NCBI GenBank assembly: GCA_011032825.1
Contig: JAADJZ010000012.1
Span: 744,001-808,000, forward strand
Direction of reading: 5' to 3'
DNA from: Massariosphaeria phaeospora
Taxonomy: Eukaryota > Ascomycota > Dothideomycetes > Pleosporales
Length of the DNA stretch: 64,000 nucleotides
The translations under genes and the position numbers were made by a program. The notes under the pieces are model-generated. The model did no database searches. It saw only the letters and a list, made by a program, of their open reading frames with translations, and was not told the origin of the DNA. This document shows, piece by piece, positions 9,961 to 22,114 of this stretch (within the stretch, counting starts at the first letter, position 1; every line of letters starts with the position of its first letter).

Positions 9961-12900
9961 CTACTTCCTCTCCCTCCCTTGACCACCAACGTCCAACCCC
10001 GCCCTCATCTCCGCATCCTCGCGACTCAGCACCCTAAGCCTCCCGCTCCCAATCCCGCACCTGCGCTTCACCGCCTTCCAGCTCTCAATAGCAGCGACGT
10101 AAATGACAACGCAGCCAAAGCTCACGCCCCACTCCCACGTAATGGCGCTGTGCTTGAACACCTGGCGGTTGATGACGGGGAGGTAGACAATGGGGAACAT
10201 GATGACGAAGCCGGCGGTGACGGCCCAGAAGAGGAAACGGTTGCGCCAGACGGCGGGGAAGACGGAGAGGCCGCGCGGTACGCGGGAGCTGGAGCCCGGG
10301 CGCGACGAGTCCGGGTACAGGTTGAAGAGCGAGCGCGAGAAGTGCTTGACTTCCCAGGCGGTGACGAGGAGCAGCAGCGTGATAGTCGCGTATGTGGTCG
10401 CCCGCGCGCGATACACGACGTCGCACGAGTCGTTGAAGTCCTCGTTGCAGCCAGAGCCGAGGTTGCCGCCGCCAGGGCCGACATACGCGACGAGCGCGAA
10501 CGAGAAGAGACACAGCGAGCCGAGGATGAAGCCGTAGATGAACTTGTCGACGATAAGTTCCTTGGTGAAGACGCCGACGGCGAGGTCGTGGGGCGGACGG
10601 AACATGCTGTCTGACTGCGACTCCTCGAGGCCGAGGCCGATGGCGAGGAACGACGACGTGATGAGGTTGACCCAGAGGATCTCGATGGGCGAGAGGGGGA
10701 AGACGGAGTGGTTGTCCGTGTCTTTGAAGGCGAGGCCGATGAGCAGGAGCAGCACTTGCGAGATGTTGGAGATGAGGAGGTGCATCAGGAACTTCTGGAT
10801 GTTGTCGAACAGGCGGCGGCCCTCTTGCACGGCTTTCACAATCGAAGCGAAGTTGTCGTCGGTGATGACCATCTTAGAGGCGTCCTTTGCGACATCGCTT
10901 CCAGTGCCCATGGCCATGCCTACGTCGGCTTTCTTCAGTGCTGGCGAGTCGTTGACGCCGTCACCGGTCATCACGCAAAAGCGCTTTCTTCTGTGTAGTG
11001 CGGCGACCATCTTGACTTTGGTAGCTGGACTGCATCTGGCGACCACCAGAGGCAAACTCTCCATCTTGTCCACCTCCTCATTGCTCAGCTGGTCGAAGTC
11101 TTTTGCCTGCATAACGGCTGCGTCAAGGACCGAATCGGGAGCAGTGGGATCGAGTATGCCGACTTCTAGTGCGATGGCTTTGGCTGTTCCTTGGTGGTCG
11201 CCGGTCAACATGTGGACAGTAATGCCAGCGATCTGACACTCGCGAACGGCGCCTTTGGACTCGATACGGGGAGGGTCGTAGATGGCAACAAGACCGATGT
11301 AGTTCAGCTCACTCTCGATGGTATCACGATCGCTGAGGTCTGAGTCAAGGGGTAGTGTCTTATGAGCGATGCAGAGAACGCGGAGGCCACCAGCCGCCAT
11401 GGAGTCAGCAGCTTCGAGGATCTTGGCCTTCTCGCTCTCTGGGATATTCAGAACAGGAAGGACATATTCAGTAGCGCCCTTGGTGTACACATCGAATTGG
11501 CCACTGTGATTGTCTTTGTAAACGACTGTCATCTTCTTGACAGTCGAGTCGAATGGGAATTCCGCGGCGAGTGTGACATCATGTCTACCAAGTATATCCT
11601 CTCGTCCCATGTTGAAACGCATGGCGAGGACATGTAGGGCGATCTCAGTTGGTTCTCCATTTGCTTTCCATGGTCCACCGCGTCCAATTTTGTTACTGGA
11701 AGCTGTGGTGGGCCGAGTGATGATTGCGGATTGTTGAGTTGATATAGTATCACGGTCGTCATCGCTACCCATCCGATCCGAGGTGTCCTTCTTGTCGGAT
11801 CCGTTGACGGTGTTGGCACGGATGCCCGAAGACGGCTCGACTTTAGATAAATTGCAAAGGGCAATAGTTCGGAGGAAGCGTGCCAGAAGGGGGCTAGGTG
11901 AATACCCGGCAAGATCTAGGCGTTCACCCTCCAAGGTCACATACCCACTATAGGGGTCGTAAGGGTCCATAGTTTCTTCAACGGTTAGGACTCCTATGCC
12001 TTGAATCATGGCTTTGCGTGTGACCATACGACCCTGGGTCAGGGTTCCGGTTTTGTCGGAGCAAATGTTGGTGACACCCCCAACAGCCTCAATAGCCGAG
12101 GAGACTCGAATGATGACATTCGAACTGGCCATTGCCTTGGCTCCGACAGCGATGGTGATTGTAAGAACTGCGATGAGTGATTCTGGAATCACTGCCACAG
12201 CGACACAGATACCGTAGATGAGAACCTCGCCGCCAACGTCCCATTTGCTAGTCGAAAATACTATGATGGCAAGAAGGATGGCGAGACCAAAGAGTAGAAG
12301 AGCAAATTTGCTCAAAGTGATTTGGAGCGGTGTTCCGACGAGTCCGAGGATAGTCTTGACGCCACTGATGAATTTTTTCAAGATGCGCCCCATCAAGGTC
12401 TTCTCCTGTGGGTCGTCATCCTTCTGACGAAGCATGTGTGCAATCTTTCCCACTTCAGTTTGCATAGCGGTAGCAACGACGACACCAGTACAACGACCGG
12501 ACTTCATCTCACTGCCAGAAAATGCAAGATTCGTCCGATCGCCCGTTGGAAGGTTCTCGTCGGAGAATATTTTCGCCGGCGTCTTCTCAACAGGCAGCGA
12601 CTCTCCAGTAAGGAAGGCTTCATCAGTGAATGTATTCATACCATTGATGAGGCGTAGATCCGCGGGTACGATGCTGCCGACATTCAACTGGACGATGTCG
12701 CCCGGCACAAGATCGACCGCTTTGATCTTTTCCAGCGTTCCGTTTCGAAGGACATTGGACTCGGGTGCAGTGAGACTTTTGAGAGATTGGATGGTTTTCT
12801 CTGCTTTGTAGTCTTGCACGAATCTTGCTTCAGTTAATCAAGGACGATATACAGAGATCGTTGTACTCACCCGACGACAATGTTAAGGACGATGACGACA

Positions 12901-13579
12901 GTTATGACAGAGCCTTCGATGTAGTCATCTATACCGAAACTTAAGGCCATAGTGATTACGAGGACCTATTGTATCATATTAGCATTCCGATGTAAATCAA
13001 CAGTTTGGGCATCCGGCATTGACACGCAGACAGACTACCTCGGCATGACTTGATTTTGGATGGTCGGAATTCCGATTGGACCTCCATATTTGATGTGAGG
13101 GTTTGCAGCCGCGGACTCGCTTCTGGTCAAGGACGGATATTGGCCAAGCTTATATGAACACGACAAGAGAATTGGGAATACAAAGTGTGATCACGTACGA
13201 GAGTAAGACTATTTGACACCTGCCTCAAGAGAATCTCCCACAGAGATAGCCCTTCAGCTCCTTTAACCTTGTTAGGCCCATAGTGCTGAAGACGAGATTC
13301 TGCTTCGGTCGAGGTGAGCCCATTTCTGCGTTCGGTCAGTACATTTGCCGAAAGCGCTGCTGCAGTATCCTACTCGACGTCCACTCCCAATTCCTGGGCG
13401 ACCTGCGCGGCTGTGAGGGTGTGCGCAATTGTGAAGACATCACGTCCATGCTCGTAGTCTGGATGTGGGTAACCTGGGGTAGTTTCAGGTTTGGTTCCTT
13501 TATATGTGCCACTTTTAGCACATATAGGAGGTTTTTCAGTCGACTCCTCGACTGTTTGAAAAGTGTCGGCTTCACCCAT
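9961..13579 (-). CDS. ENA1-like: ENA-type (P2D) Na+/K+-exporting P-type ATPase
   Basis: Minus-strand exons: 13579-13374, 13325-13199, 12965-12871, 12823-9961 (1096 aa). Introns are 48, 233 and 47 nt; the first contains an in-frame stop and a TACTGAC branch site. Domains in order: cation-ATPase N-domain (HTLTAAQVAQELGV), M1-M2, GFVQDYKAEKT typical of ENA pumps, actuator LTGES (~215-218), M4 IPESL (~355-359), phosphorylation site CSDKTGTLTQG with Asp at ~399, GDGVND at ~760-767, then M5-M10. SDKTGTLTQG and the PPHD segment point to the ENA group rather than SERCA or PMR1. It would pump Na+ or K+ out at the plasma membrane under salt or alkaline stress. Cys/Asp motifs are intact, so it is probably active. 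Confidence 0.92.
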
Positions 13580-14982
13580 TCAATGTAGTAGAGCACCGGA
13601 GGTGATTGTATAGAGACCAAGTTCAGAACTGGCGGGGGATAGTTATAGGGCATTCGTTAGGTGATTAGTAGGCACGTGCCAAAGCGCGGGCGGGGTTCTA
13701 GGCATGACACGCACGTCGCGGCTTAACGTGGGTCCACCAACGCCATGGGGATCGCATTAGCTTGGTTACCACAGGCATCCGCCTCACTCTTACTGCGTTG
13801 ACGAGTAAGCTATCACCACTTCTTACTACCCCACGAACGCTCTCACACAGCGAATGAACGGCAAGAAGTCCACAGACAATTGCATCAAACAACGCTCGAA
13901 CGGAAAACCATACTGCACACCGAGTATGAGGCGAGGTCAAAGGAGCATAGCCATGGCGAGCGCGGCATAGACGGATCCCAAGCATTTTCTTTGTGTTCTC
14001 TCGATGGTGACGGCACACAGCCACGACGCCGAGCCTTGGAGCGTTGGCGAGTTCCTACCGCCGGGATACAGCCGAACGCCTCTCGGTGGAAATTATCTGG
14101 TCCATGGCCCATCTACATCTAGCAACAACTTAGACATTGACATTGCCTCTATGGTTGGGAAGGAGTCGTCCGTAGAAGCGGTTCTCGCACATGCCAGAAG
14201 GCCGTCGGGGTTTTCGGGGTTTTCCTATACCCCATCTTAAAGACAAACATGTCCTCCAAGCAAGGGTCGACCGTACATGAGCCATGCAAGGCTTACTATC
14301 TGATGAGAATTTGTATGGCTCGGCTACGAATTAACCGCGTACTGTTACAGTCAGCGGCTGATAACGCCCTCTTATTGAACAGACTCACCTTCATAAGCTG
14401 GTCAGAAATGCCTGATACGTCAATAAGGAAAATAACACCTTATTCCAAGGCCGAATATCCGATCTAGCAGAGCATGCAGGGCCAAGAAGCGTAGTTGCCG
14501 GATGGTCCGTACAAGCCAATCGGCTGCTTCGGGCTTGAAGACAGCAAGCTCGGTAAGTTTTTTTGGCAATTGTTGCGAAGTCAGGGCCTATGTCCGCGAA
14601 GGAAGAGGCCAGTTTGCTGAGGGCGAGGGTCCGTTGACGTCTGAAAAGGCGAATGGTTCACCCGAACCGCGGAAATGAGATGAAATATTTGCGGGCTTAT
14701 CGATAGTGACGAACCGCGGTTCTCGGTCTCGCTTGTGGTCTGGGCGTCAGGCGTTTACCCCGTACCTCGTAGTGGAGCAGCATTGTCCCACGTCTTTATC
14801 AACCTCATCAACAACAACATCAGGCATTCCCTCACGCATCAGGGGCACAACGAGAAGCAAAGTTTTCCATTATGTTCCAAAGCGCCGTGGTCCGCCCGGC
14901 TGATGCTGTCCCAGCGCCCAACCCGGTGTCCCTAGTATGCAGTTTCGTAATGTCGTGAAAGCCGTTCGGCTCCCCTTCACAG
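13580..14982. other. 1.4-kb intergenic region
   Basis: Only short frames on both strands with no recognisable product. It holds the ENA ATPase promoter on its left and the 3' flank of the small minus-strand gene on its right. Confidence 0.45.
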
Positions 14983-15327
14983 TCAACTTATTCTCATGGC
15001 TTCCGCTTCAGACATGCCTGACGATCTACGCGGTGCGAGCTGGACGTCGGCTTCCGCCAACGCCGCCTCGAAGCTCATGTTGAACGCCGACGCAAGGTAC
15101 TGAGCGTAGCGCTTGCGGTAGGCCGTTGCAACGTCGTCCTTGGACTTGTACAGCTCCTGTTTCGAAGCACTGCCTGTGTGGATATTAGATGAAGAGCCTC
15201 GATCTGAGTGATCTAGTATACCCGATGCGGGATGGAGAACTATCGAAGGCGTGCTAGAGGGAGAAGTAGGAGAAGTAGCAGGAGAAGCCGAGGGAGATGG
15301 AGTCGTATTGAAGGGTAGGCGAGGCAT
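14983..15327 (-). CDS. small unknown protein, 114 aa
   Basis: Single-exon frame. The N-terminal half is Ser/Thr/Pro-rich and probably disordered; the C-terminal half is an ordered-looking helical segment (SKDDVATAYRKRYAQYLASA, then FEAALAEADVQL) ending near the stop. I do not recognise a family. Support comes from the helical tail, a clean ATG and a strong minus-strand TATA box about 140 nt upstream. No signal peptide or membrane segment is visible, so it is probably intracellular. Confidence 0.55.
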   Translation of the reverse strand: MPRLPFNTTPSPSASPATSPTSPSSTPSIVLHPASGILDHSDRGSSSNIHTGSASKQELYKSKDDVATAYRKRYAQYLASAFNMSFEAALAEADVQLAPRRSSGMSEAEAMRIS

Positions 15328-15467
15328 GATGAAGGCTGAGAGAGGTATGTGGGTTGCTGTCAGAAGGATGGTTCTTTGTCGTTGATTCCGATGTTGAGAA
15401 GAGGCTAACTCGTGTGTAGATGAGCTTGGAACCGGATGGTATCTGCTTCCTGCTGGGGAAACTCGGT

Positions 15468-15476
15468 CTTTTTATA
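15468..15476 (-). promoter_or_regulatory. TATA box for the 114-aa gene
   Basis: Minus-strand TATAAAAAG. A start ~30 nt downstream would give a ~110-nt leader before the ATG at 15327. Confidence 0.5.
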
Positions 15477-18400
15477 CACAGCTTCTTTGTTCGCCGTGGT
15501 ACCTGGGCACTCCTCACCGCTACAACAGCCCGATGATGGCCTGGATCGGACACCGATAGTCAAAACGCTGTATCACGATCAAAGGCATGCCATCGTCACG
15601 GTGTCATTGGTGGTCGGTGTCTTACTATCTGCAACTCAGACTAGCTCCGAGCCATTTACGACCATCTCCACACCGCTAGAAATCACGCATTCAGGGGCAC
15701 CGCTGACCACCAACCGCTTCAAGCGTTTTGCAGCCTGCTTCTGCGGCTGTCCTGCTCCAAGGGAATGCACACCAATACCAGTCCGCGATCCCAACGCCAT
15801 CCATGCATATAACTTGGCCACCTGTATATCTAGCGCTATATACGCCTCCGAGGTGAATGCCACAACCCAGCAGTCGACCAGTCGCTTGAAGTCCTCCTAA
15901 ACCACGCAGACGGAGCATGGCACGAGTCATGTCTAGGTTGACGAAATACCGGCTTCTCTTTGCGGGCGGTTGCCACGTCTAAAATAACGCGATGACACAA
16001 AAATATACGACGAATCGTACCATTCAAACAGACAATGACGAGCTCTTTACCACGGCTCCGCAATGGGCGCTCCCGTTGGCCAACCCGAACGAGCTAGGGC
16101 TACTGTTTTCGCTTGCTGCATGCACCCGGCTCAGACCTTGCAGGACCAACAATGCGCCACCATACCGTCTTCCTCAGCGCCGGAAGACTGGACAATTGCG
16201 ATGCATGGATTCAAACACTGTCTCTTCTAGATCCTCTCAAGCCGCAGTCTATCTGCAGCTAGAGGAGTCTATATTGCCATGTTCCGTCTCGGGATACAGC
16301 CGCTGCAAAGCGCTATCACATCAGAATCCATGTCTTGGCCAAGTATTCCTACGCCTCAAACCCAACGTCACATAGTTGTGGTCAGCGTTTGCACGCCAAC
16401 CCGCATCTTCTCTTCCAAGTCTTTCTACGATGCTCACTTCGGCCACGGCACAGCTCATGATGCCATGTCGCAGAAGCACGATCATTATTGCACATGGAAA
16501 CACTACGAGACCTGTGCAGGGCCACGCTGCCAACTACTTCCAAGGTTCCATGCATACTGTGGCGTCACGAGGCTCGACCGATGTCCCGCCGCCGATCACT
16601 GAGGGGCAAAATGGAACGCGGGGCCGTCATGGCTGAAAGACTGGGCATTCGGCAAAATCGGGTACCCCCTCATGCCCCTCACGTCGTCGATCCACAAGTT
16701 GCCCTTCCGTTCCATCGTCTGTTTGTTTTGATTGTCGACGACCGTCGCGGGCCAAGTGCTAACAATGCGCCATTATTCAGCTATACCCTCAGATACCCCG
16801 GCGTCTACACCAGTAGGTTCGAGAGAGATGTTGTTAGACGATGGCATAGAGAACAAACCACTCTCATACCCATGGCTAACCTTTTCCCAGACACGGCGTC
16901 CAATTCCGTCCCCTCGAGCTAGTCTAGCTTCGACCAGCTCCACATCTCCAAGAGTATCTCCCATGCATCCAGCCCGGCCCGACGTTCTGGCCGCGAAACA
17001 TGAGGCATTTTACAGCGTGCGTCCTCGATGCACAGATGATCAGTGCAACTCTATTCCAACATCAATTGGTGCCCTGTACAAGACAGATCACCAGAAACCC
17101 CCTCAAATGCGTCTCGCCTCGCAGCTGCGACACTGCCGCATATTTGTCTCTCACCGCTACATCCAAACGCAATCAACCCCTTCGTGCACTGCTCTGCACA
17201 TCTAGAAGTCCCTGGAAGGCTTTCCCCTCAGCGGGAATAAAGACATATGCAGTGGACGCTTGATACAGACATTGCTGATTGCTGCCGTCGTCTTCTGCTG
17301 CCGAACGCAAGGAGCGGAACCGAACATGGCTTAACTTGACTAACGTGCAGCACCAATTAATCTACTACGAAAATACCGCACTTTGCATATCGCGTGTGCG
17401 GATTGCGGCCACGGCAAAGCTTGTCTCGACGCCCTCGACGTCAACGCAGACCAGCATTCAGACGCTTCGCAATCTCGCTGAAAGGCGCGACGTGGCCCTG
17501 AACGCATCATTTAGCATCGTACATGCTTACGGACGGTACAGGCTCTTCGCGTTTTGTTTCCCCTTGACACACGCCCTCGCGCGTGCCTCTACATAATCGT
17601 TTACTCAAAACAAGACATGTATACACATACCTCCATATATATATACGCCCAGTTTATTCACTCCGCAACGCAATGTCCCAAACGCCCCATGCTATAACCG
17701 TACTGTACATACCACGCCACGCCCACTTACGTTCTACACCAAGAACCAATCCAAACCGAACCAATCCAAACCAGCGCACCACCCTCCGTCCGTCTGCGTT
17801 CCCCACTATAATATCTAAACACTGCAGATAGACTAATCAGTAGACGACAAATCACCCTACTTACTTACTGTAGGCACAAAAGACAAGAGTACATACCACA
17901 CGCAGTGCTTCGCTACAGCGGTATTTCGAGGCTTCATGCGTAGCCTAGCGGAGCAGAGCACAGTTGAGTTAAGTTAAGTTAAAGCAAGCTGAGTGGAGGG
18001 CGTAGGTAGGTGTTGCTTTGCACTGTGTGTAGAAGAAGCATGCATGTGTGTGGTACCTGCCCTGCCTTGCTACTAACCGACTGTCTGCTATGCTATGCTA
18101 GGCTGTAGAGAGCAAGGCTACCTAGCTAGGTACTACTTGTTGAGCGGACAGATAGTGTCTTAGGTGTATGTTCATTTGGCGGCGTTGGGGCTGGGCTGGG
18201 TTGGGCTGGGTTGGGTTGGTCGGTTACACAGTGGGAGGTAGAGTGAGTAGGTGGGTGGGTAGGTAAGTGAACAGGACGCGCTGTACTTTACTGCTATTGT
18301 CTTAACTTTACTTCTCTTAACCTCACCTCGCCTCCCAGTTCCTTTCCCTCCTCTTTCCTTTCCCCTGCTCTAAGTCCCACAGATACGCACTAAACACATA

Positions 18401-18713
18401 ACAAACGTCGATACTTGAGCAAAAGATAAACACAAACACAAACACAAACACAAATATGCATTCCTATCCAATATCGCACGTACTACGTACGGTAGTGTTG
18501 CCGGCTGTACCAACCATCGCGCTCAACCAATATTAATTAACTTGACCTGGCCCGTCCAAATCCGCAAAATCAATCAGAGAAAGTCAAAATCGAAAGGCCT
18601 TGCTGGTGGTGGTGGTGTCAACAAGTGTGCATCCAAAATATCCGGCTCCAAAAACTCGAAGACTCACTCGGCTTGCTAGACGAAAGCAAGCCTCATGCAA
18701 AGCACTCACTCGT
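15477..18713. other. 3.2-kb gene-poor region with simple repeats
   Basis: No gene can be supported. The right 1 kb is strand-biased and simple: TATATATATA near 17636, a G-run tract at 18186-18215, a pyrimidine-rich tract around 18300-18370 and an (ACAAAC)n-like run at about 18428-18453. This could be a long 3' UTR of the minus-strand RGG gene. Confidence 0.45.
18186..18215 (+). repeat. G-tract cluster, quadruplex-prone
   Basis: Six consecutive G3-G4 runs separated by 2-nt CT or TT loops, followed downstream by further GGG runs. It is 500 bp beyond the stop of the minus-strand RGG-rich gene, so that gene's RNA would carry the C-rich strand. Confidence 0.6.
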
Positions 18714-19975
18714 TCACTCAGTTGGCCAGGCCTCGCCCTCGCCTTCGTCCTGATCTTGAAACTGGCCTTGTTCCTGCCCCTGCACATTTTCCTGACCCTG
18801 CACATTTTCCTGACCCTGCACATGGTCTCGATATTGCTTCAGCTCTTCACCCTGCCCCTCAGGGACCCAACTCCCCGCCTCGGGATCCAAACCCAAACCC
18901 ACCCTGCTCCCCACGGTCGCGAATTTGCGTCCACCCCCGCCCTCGACCACCTGTCCGCGCTGAGCGTCACGTCGAGCGCGCAGATTAGGGTGAACACGCC
19001 GGCCCGAAGCATTGCCGCGGTAAGACGTCGGGGCGCTGCTGTCCGCGGCCCAGGAGTTGTCCAAGTGAGGGTGCGGTGGGTTGTGGTTGCGCGGTGGCGC
19101 TGGGAGGCGCGACCAGCAGTCCCATACAGGAGCGAGCTGGGTCGAGTAGTGAGGCACGGGTCCGTAGATGGGGAAGTTGGCGAAGGGGTTCAAGTGGGAA
19201 GGGGTTGCGGAGGTGGTGTGGGCGGCGTAGGGATGGTGAGCGGTGCGGTCGTTGTCCGTGGTGGTGTTGTGCGGATAGGCGTGCGAATTTCCGCTACGAG
19301 CGCGTCCGCCGCGGTTGTTGCCGGCACGATGCCCGCCGCGCATGGCTCCGCCATTACCACCATGGTTCGGTGGCACTTGCGTCAACGACGAACGCGGCGA
19401 GATATGCGGTGAAGACGGTGGGCCGGCGACGTAGCCGTACGGTGCGGCTGGTCTCGCGTCCCACGGGTTTGTGAACTGCGGCGGGGGGGAAGCCATGCCT
19501 CCACCACTTGAGTATGTGTCCGTATAGTCTGGTTGACCGCGTCCACGGCCGCGTCCGAAGCCGCCCCACATGACTCCGATGCCACGATTGCGAGGAGGGC
19601 GAGCGTGGCCGCGGCCGCGTGCGCTCCAGCCGCCGCCACGGGTTGGAAGCGGGGGAACTCGCGAATCGGAGAACTGGTGCTGCGCCGGGTATGGGTGAGT
19701 GGGCATATGGGTCGCGTTGTGGGAGAATTGGGGGGATGAGAAGTTGGGCGCGAGGTCGGCGCGGTAGGGATTGGGAGTGAGAGTGGCGGAGACGGGGAAG
19801 GTGGCTTCGCGAGGAGAGGGCGTGAAGCTGCCGTCGGGGAGAGCCCACGGAGGCGGAGCGCCGTTGTTATGTTGTGGCATCTCGTTGTTGTGGTAGTAGA
19901 AGTAGCGGCCGTGACCTACGTATCTGTCAGTATAGTGCGAATGCGCGGGTTTTGCTAATTCAGCTTACCTTCCAT
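18714..19975 (-). CDS. glycine/arginine-rich disordered protein (402 aa) with 7-nt first coding exon
   Basis: Exons are 19975-19969 and 19915-18714; the 53-nt intron has GTAAGC..TAG ends. Exon 1 codes only Met-Glu plus one base. Exon 2 then reads GHGRYFYYHNNEMPQHNNG in frame, a tyrosine/histidine-rich opening lost if translation starts at the internal ATG 19880. The body has RGG/RGRG clusters (about residues 90-130 and 185-210), many Pro, Ser and Asn, and a tail with a sixfold-Gln/Gly repeat (VQGQEN units) encoded by two identical 18-bp copies. Such composition suggests RNA binding or condensate formation; this is inference, and no folded domain is seen. A minus-strand TATA box lies ~150 nt upstream. 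Confidence 0.72.
18783..18818 (-). repeat. two identical 18-bp tandem copies inside the RGG gene
   Basis: 18783-18800 and 18801-18818 are identical and encode six residues each (VQGQEN register on the minus strand). A partial third unit follows. Likely length-polymorphic. Confidence 0.75.
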
Positions 19976-20707
19976 GACTTCCTTTGCGATGTAATCTCGG
20001 TAGAAGAGAAGAGACGGTGGGTTTCAGTCGGTTGCTAAGCCTCTACTCTGCTCGTGTGCAGGGTGGGTAGTTGGAAGGTGGTGTTGTGCAGAAGAGGTCC
20101 AGTGCAGGTGCGTCACGGAAATTTTTATATGAGCTCGTGCTCGTACTGACTCAGCACGCCGGGCTCCCGTTGCGAAGTTAGCCCGGCGGTGATGGTGATT
20201 GTACACAGTGAAAGTGAAAGAGTAATGAGGGAGCCAGCCCGGAGCGGCACTCGGCTGACATTCACCATCGCGTCATCCAGCCCTTTCCATGCGGACATGC
20301 CTCCAGTGAAAAGAGTGTCGGAGAAGGGAAAGTTGGTAAGATTGGTAATGGAAGAGAAAAGAAAGGTAAAATATGGGGAGTACTAGAGCGTAAGATTTAT
20401 GAAGGTGATAGAGACCGGGTTAGGATCGGGGACGCAGCCCGCCCTATGAATACTGAAAAGGATGCGCTGTAAAGTGCTAAGTGTTATCTGCTAATCACTT
20501 GAGATCTATCATAACTCCAATGTCGTGACCGTGAACGGAGTAAGACGTGTCATCGACTCCAGTCTCGGGGCTGTAATCAGCGTGTCTTTCAGTCAGTCGT
20601 AGATGCTGCTGAGCATTACAAGTCTGGGCAAGAACAATGATTCAATGAGAAGAGTCTTAACGTGTAGGTTTTCCGTCGTGGGGTAAAGTTGGTTGACTAA
20701 AAGCCTA
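19976..20707. other. intergenic: RGG-gene promoter and WDR89 3' flank
   Basis: A minus-strand TATAAAAAT lies at about 20122-20130, ~115 nt upstream of a plausible start site leader for the RGG gene. No other gene is evident. Confidence 0.5.
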
Positions 20708-22114
20708 CTAATAGGGCTTATATCTCGCCACTTTCCCCTCGTCCGCATCACCTTTGCGCTTTTCTTTTCTCTCTTTCCTCTTGACCTTTTTACTTTCGAG
20801 TTTCTTCTGTACCGGCTCGGCGTTGTCCTCGATGGACATGCCTTCTTCTGACGGAAACTTCCAGCCGCGGACCGTGCCATCTTCTCCGCATGTGTATGTT
20901 GTATGGCTCTGTGAGTGTTAATTTTGCCGGCAACGCGATATACGAGAACGAGAGAAGGAACTTACGTGCACATCCGTGAAGATGTCGCGTACGATCTCTC
21001 CGTCATGCGCGCCAGGGATTTGTATGCTTTTCTGGAGGTCGAATTCGTATTGTAGAGGACTGCCTCGGGGGTTTCTCTCGATAGGTATGAGATCCAAGGA
21101 ACTGGAGCTATCATGGTTAAGCAACGCAGAGGAGACCCACAGACTCTGATTGCCATACCTGTGCTTGCCTGCAGCAATGAAGGCTTCGTCGCCGACCCAG
21201 TGCATCTTCACGAGATACTCGCACCCTAGTTGCTCCCGCACGTCTCCAAAGGCTTTAGGCGCCGGTTCCTCTTCCTCCTCTTCCTGACTCTGCAGCGTGT
21301 AAAAACTCATCGTCTCGTCGGTCCCGAGAGCATAGATGTCAGTGCTAGGAAACATGAACCCTGCGTGGGCGACCGCTGATCGGTGGTTGATAACTTGGTA
21401 GAGAGCTTCCTCTTCATCGGGCTTGCTGATGTCGAAAATATTGACAAGCCCGTCTGTGCTCGAAGATAACAGGAGCGTTGGGAGACTGGGATGTAATTGT
21501 AGAGAAGTCACTGTATCTGTGTGTGATTCCACGAGCTCTAGCAGTGGTTTTTGTATGTTGCGCTGGTCCCTGGACATATTAACGCGGACTCAAGAACCAT
21601 CTGGACAGCAGACATACCATACATAGACAGGAGAGACTCCTGTCCCGTCATCGGGGTTCTCAATTCCGGCCGCGAGAAAGTTTTGTTGCATGTTGCAGAC
21701 GACCGAGGAAATGAGTTGCTCCGCTACATCGTAACGTCAGTCTCACTACTACCCAATGCTTCAGGTGCACCCACGACTCTTCACAGATATGATCTTATTT
21801 TGACTTCGTTTGTCCCAGAAATTGACAAATCCGTCTCTTCCGGCGGTCACCACAATACCACCTTGCGGATGATCAGCGGATTCCAGACACGTCACGCTTT
21901 GGTTCACATGCTCGATGATGCGGACAGGTATGGGTTCCCGTGCAAAATTTGGATCCAGAATGCGCAGGGAGTCATCAGATGATATGAAGGCTAGTTGGTC
22001 TGTTTGCGTGTATGTGAGCGGGTCCTGACGGGGTGCTGTTGACTGCATCTTGTAGATGTACGAATTTGGCGGTAAGCGCAAATTCGAGCGCATGATTTCC
22101 TCGAAAGGCGCCAT
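20708..22114 (-). CDS. WD40-repeat protein, WDR89 homologue
   Basis: Minus-strand exons: 22114-21778, 21723-21618, 21569-20966, 20908-20708 (415 aa). The last three junctions are clean (48- and 57-nt introns); the first uses a weaker GTCGTG donor and could be misplaced by a few codons. WD-type repeats are visible as LRILD, GRDGFVNFWDKR, VYVWDQR, STDGLVNIFDISK, GTDETMSFYTL and GEDGTVRGWKF. The C-terminus is a Lys/Arg/Glu-rich basic tail. An acidic EEEEEEP stretch separates two blades. The arrangement fits the conserved WDR89-like beta propeller family, whose exact role in fungi is not established. It is divergent from SDH3 with ~800 bp between starts. Confidence 0.82.

Noticed and set aside
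9787..10614. 275-aa + strand frame
   Set aside because: Antisense to the C-terminal part of the ENA ATPase; no protein features.
15436..15900. 154-aa + strand frame
   Set aside because: Overlaps the minus-strand TATA box of the 114-aa gene; no domain, no start context, weak codon bias.
18600..19412. 270-aa + strand frame
   Set aside because: Antisense to the RGG-rich gene; repeat and GC bias produce long open frames there.
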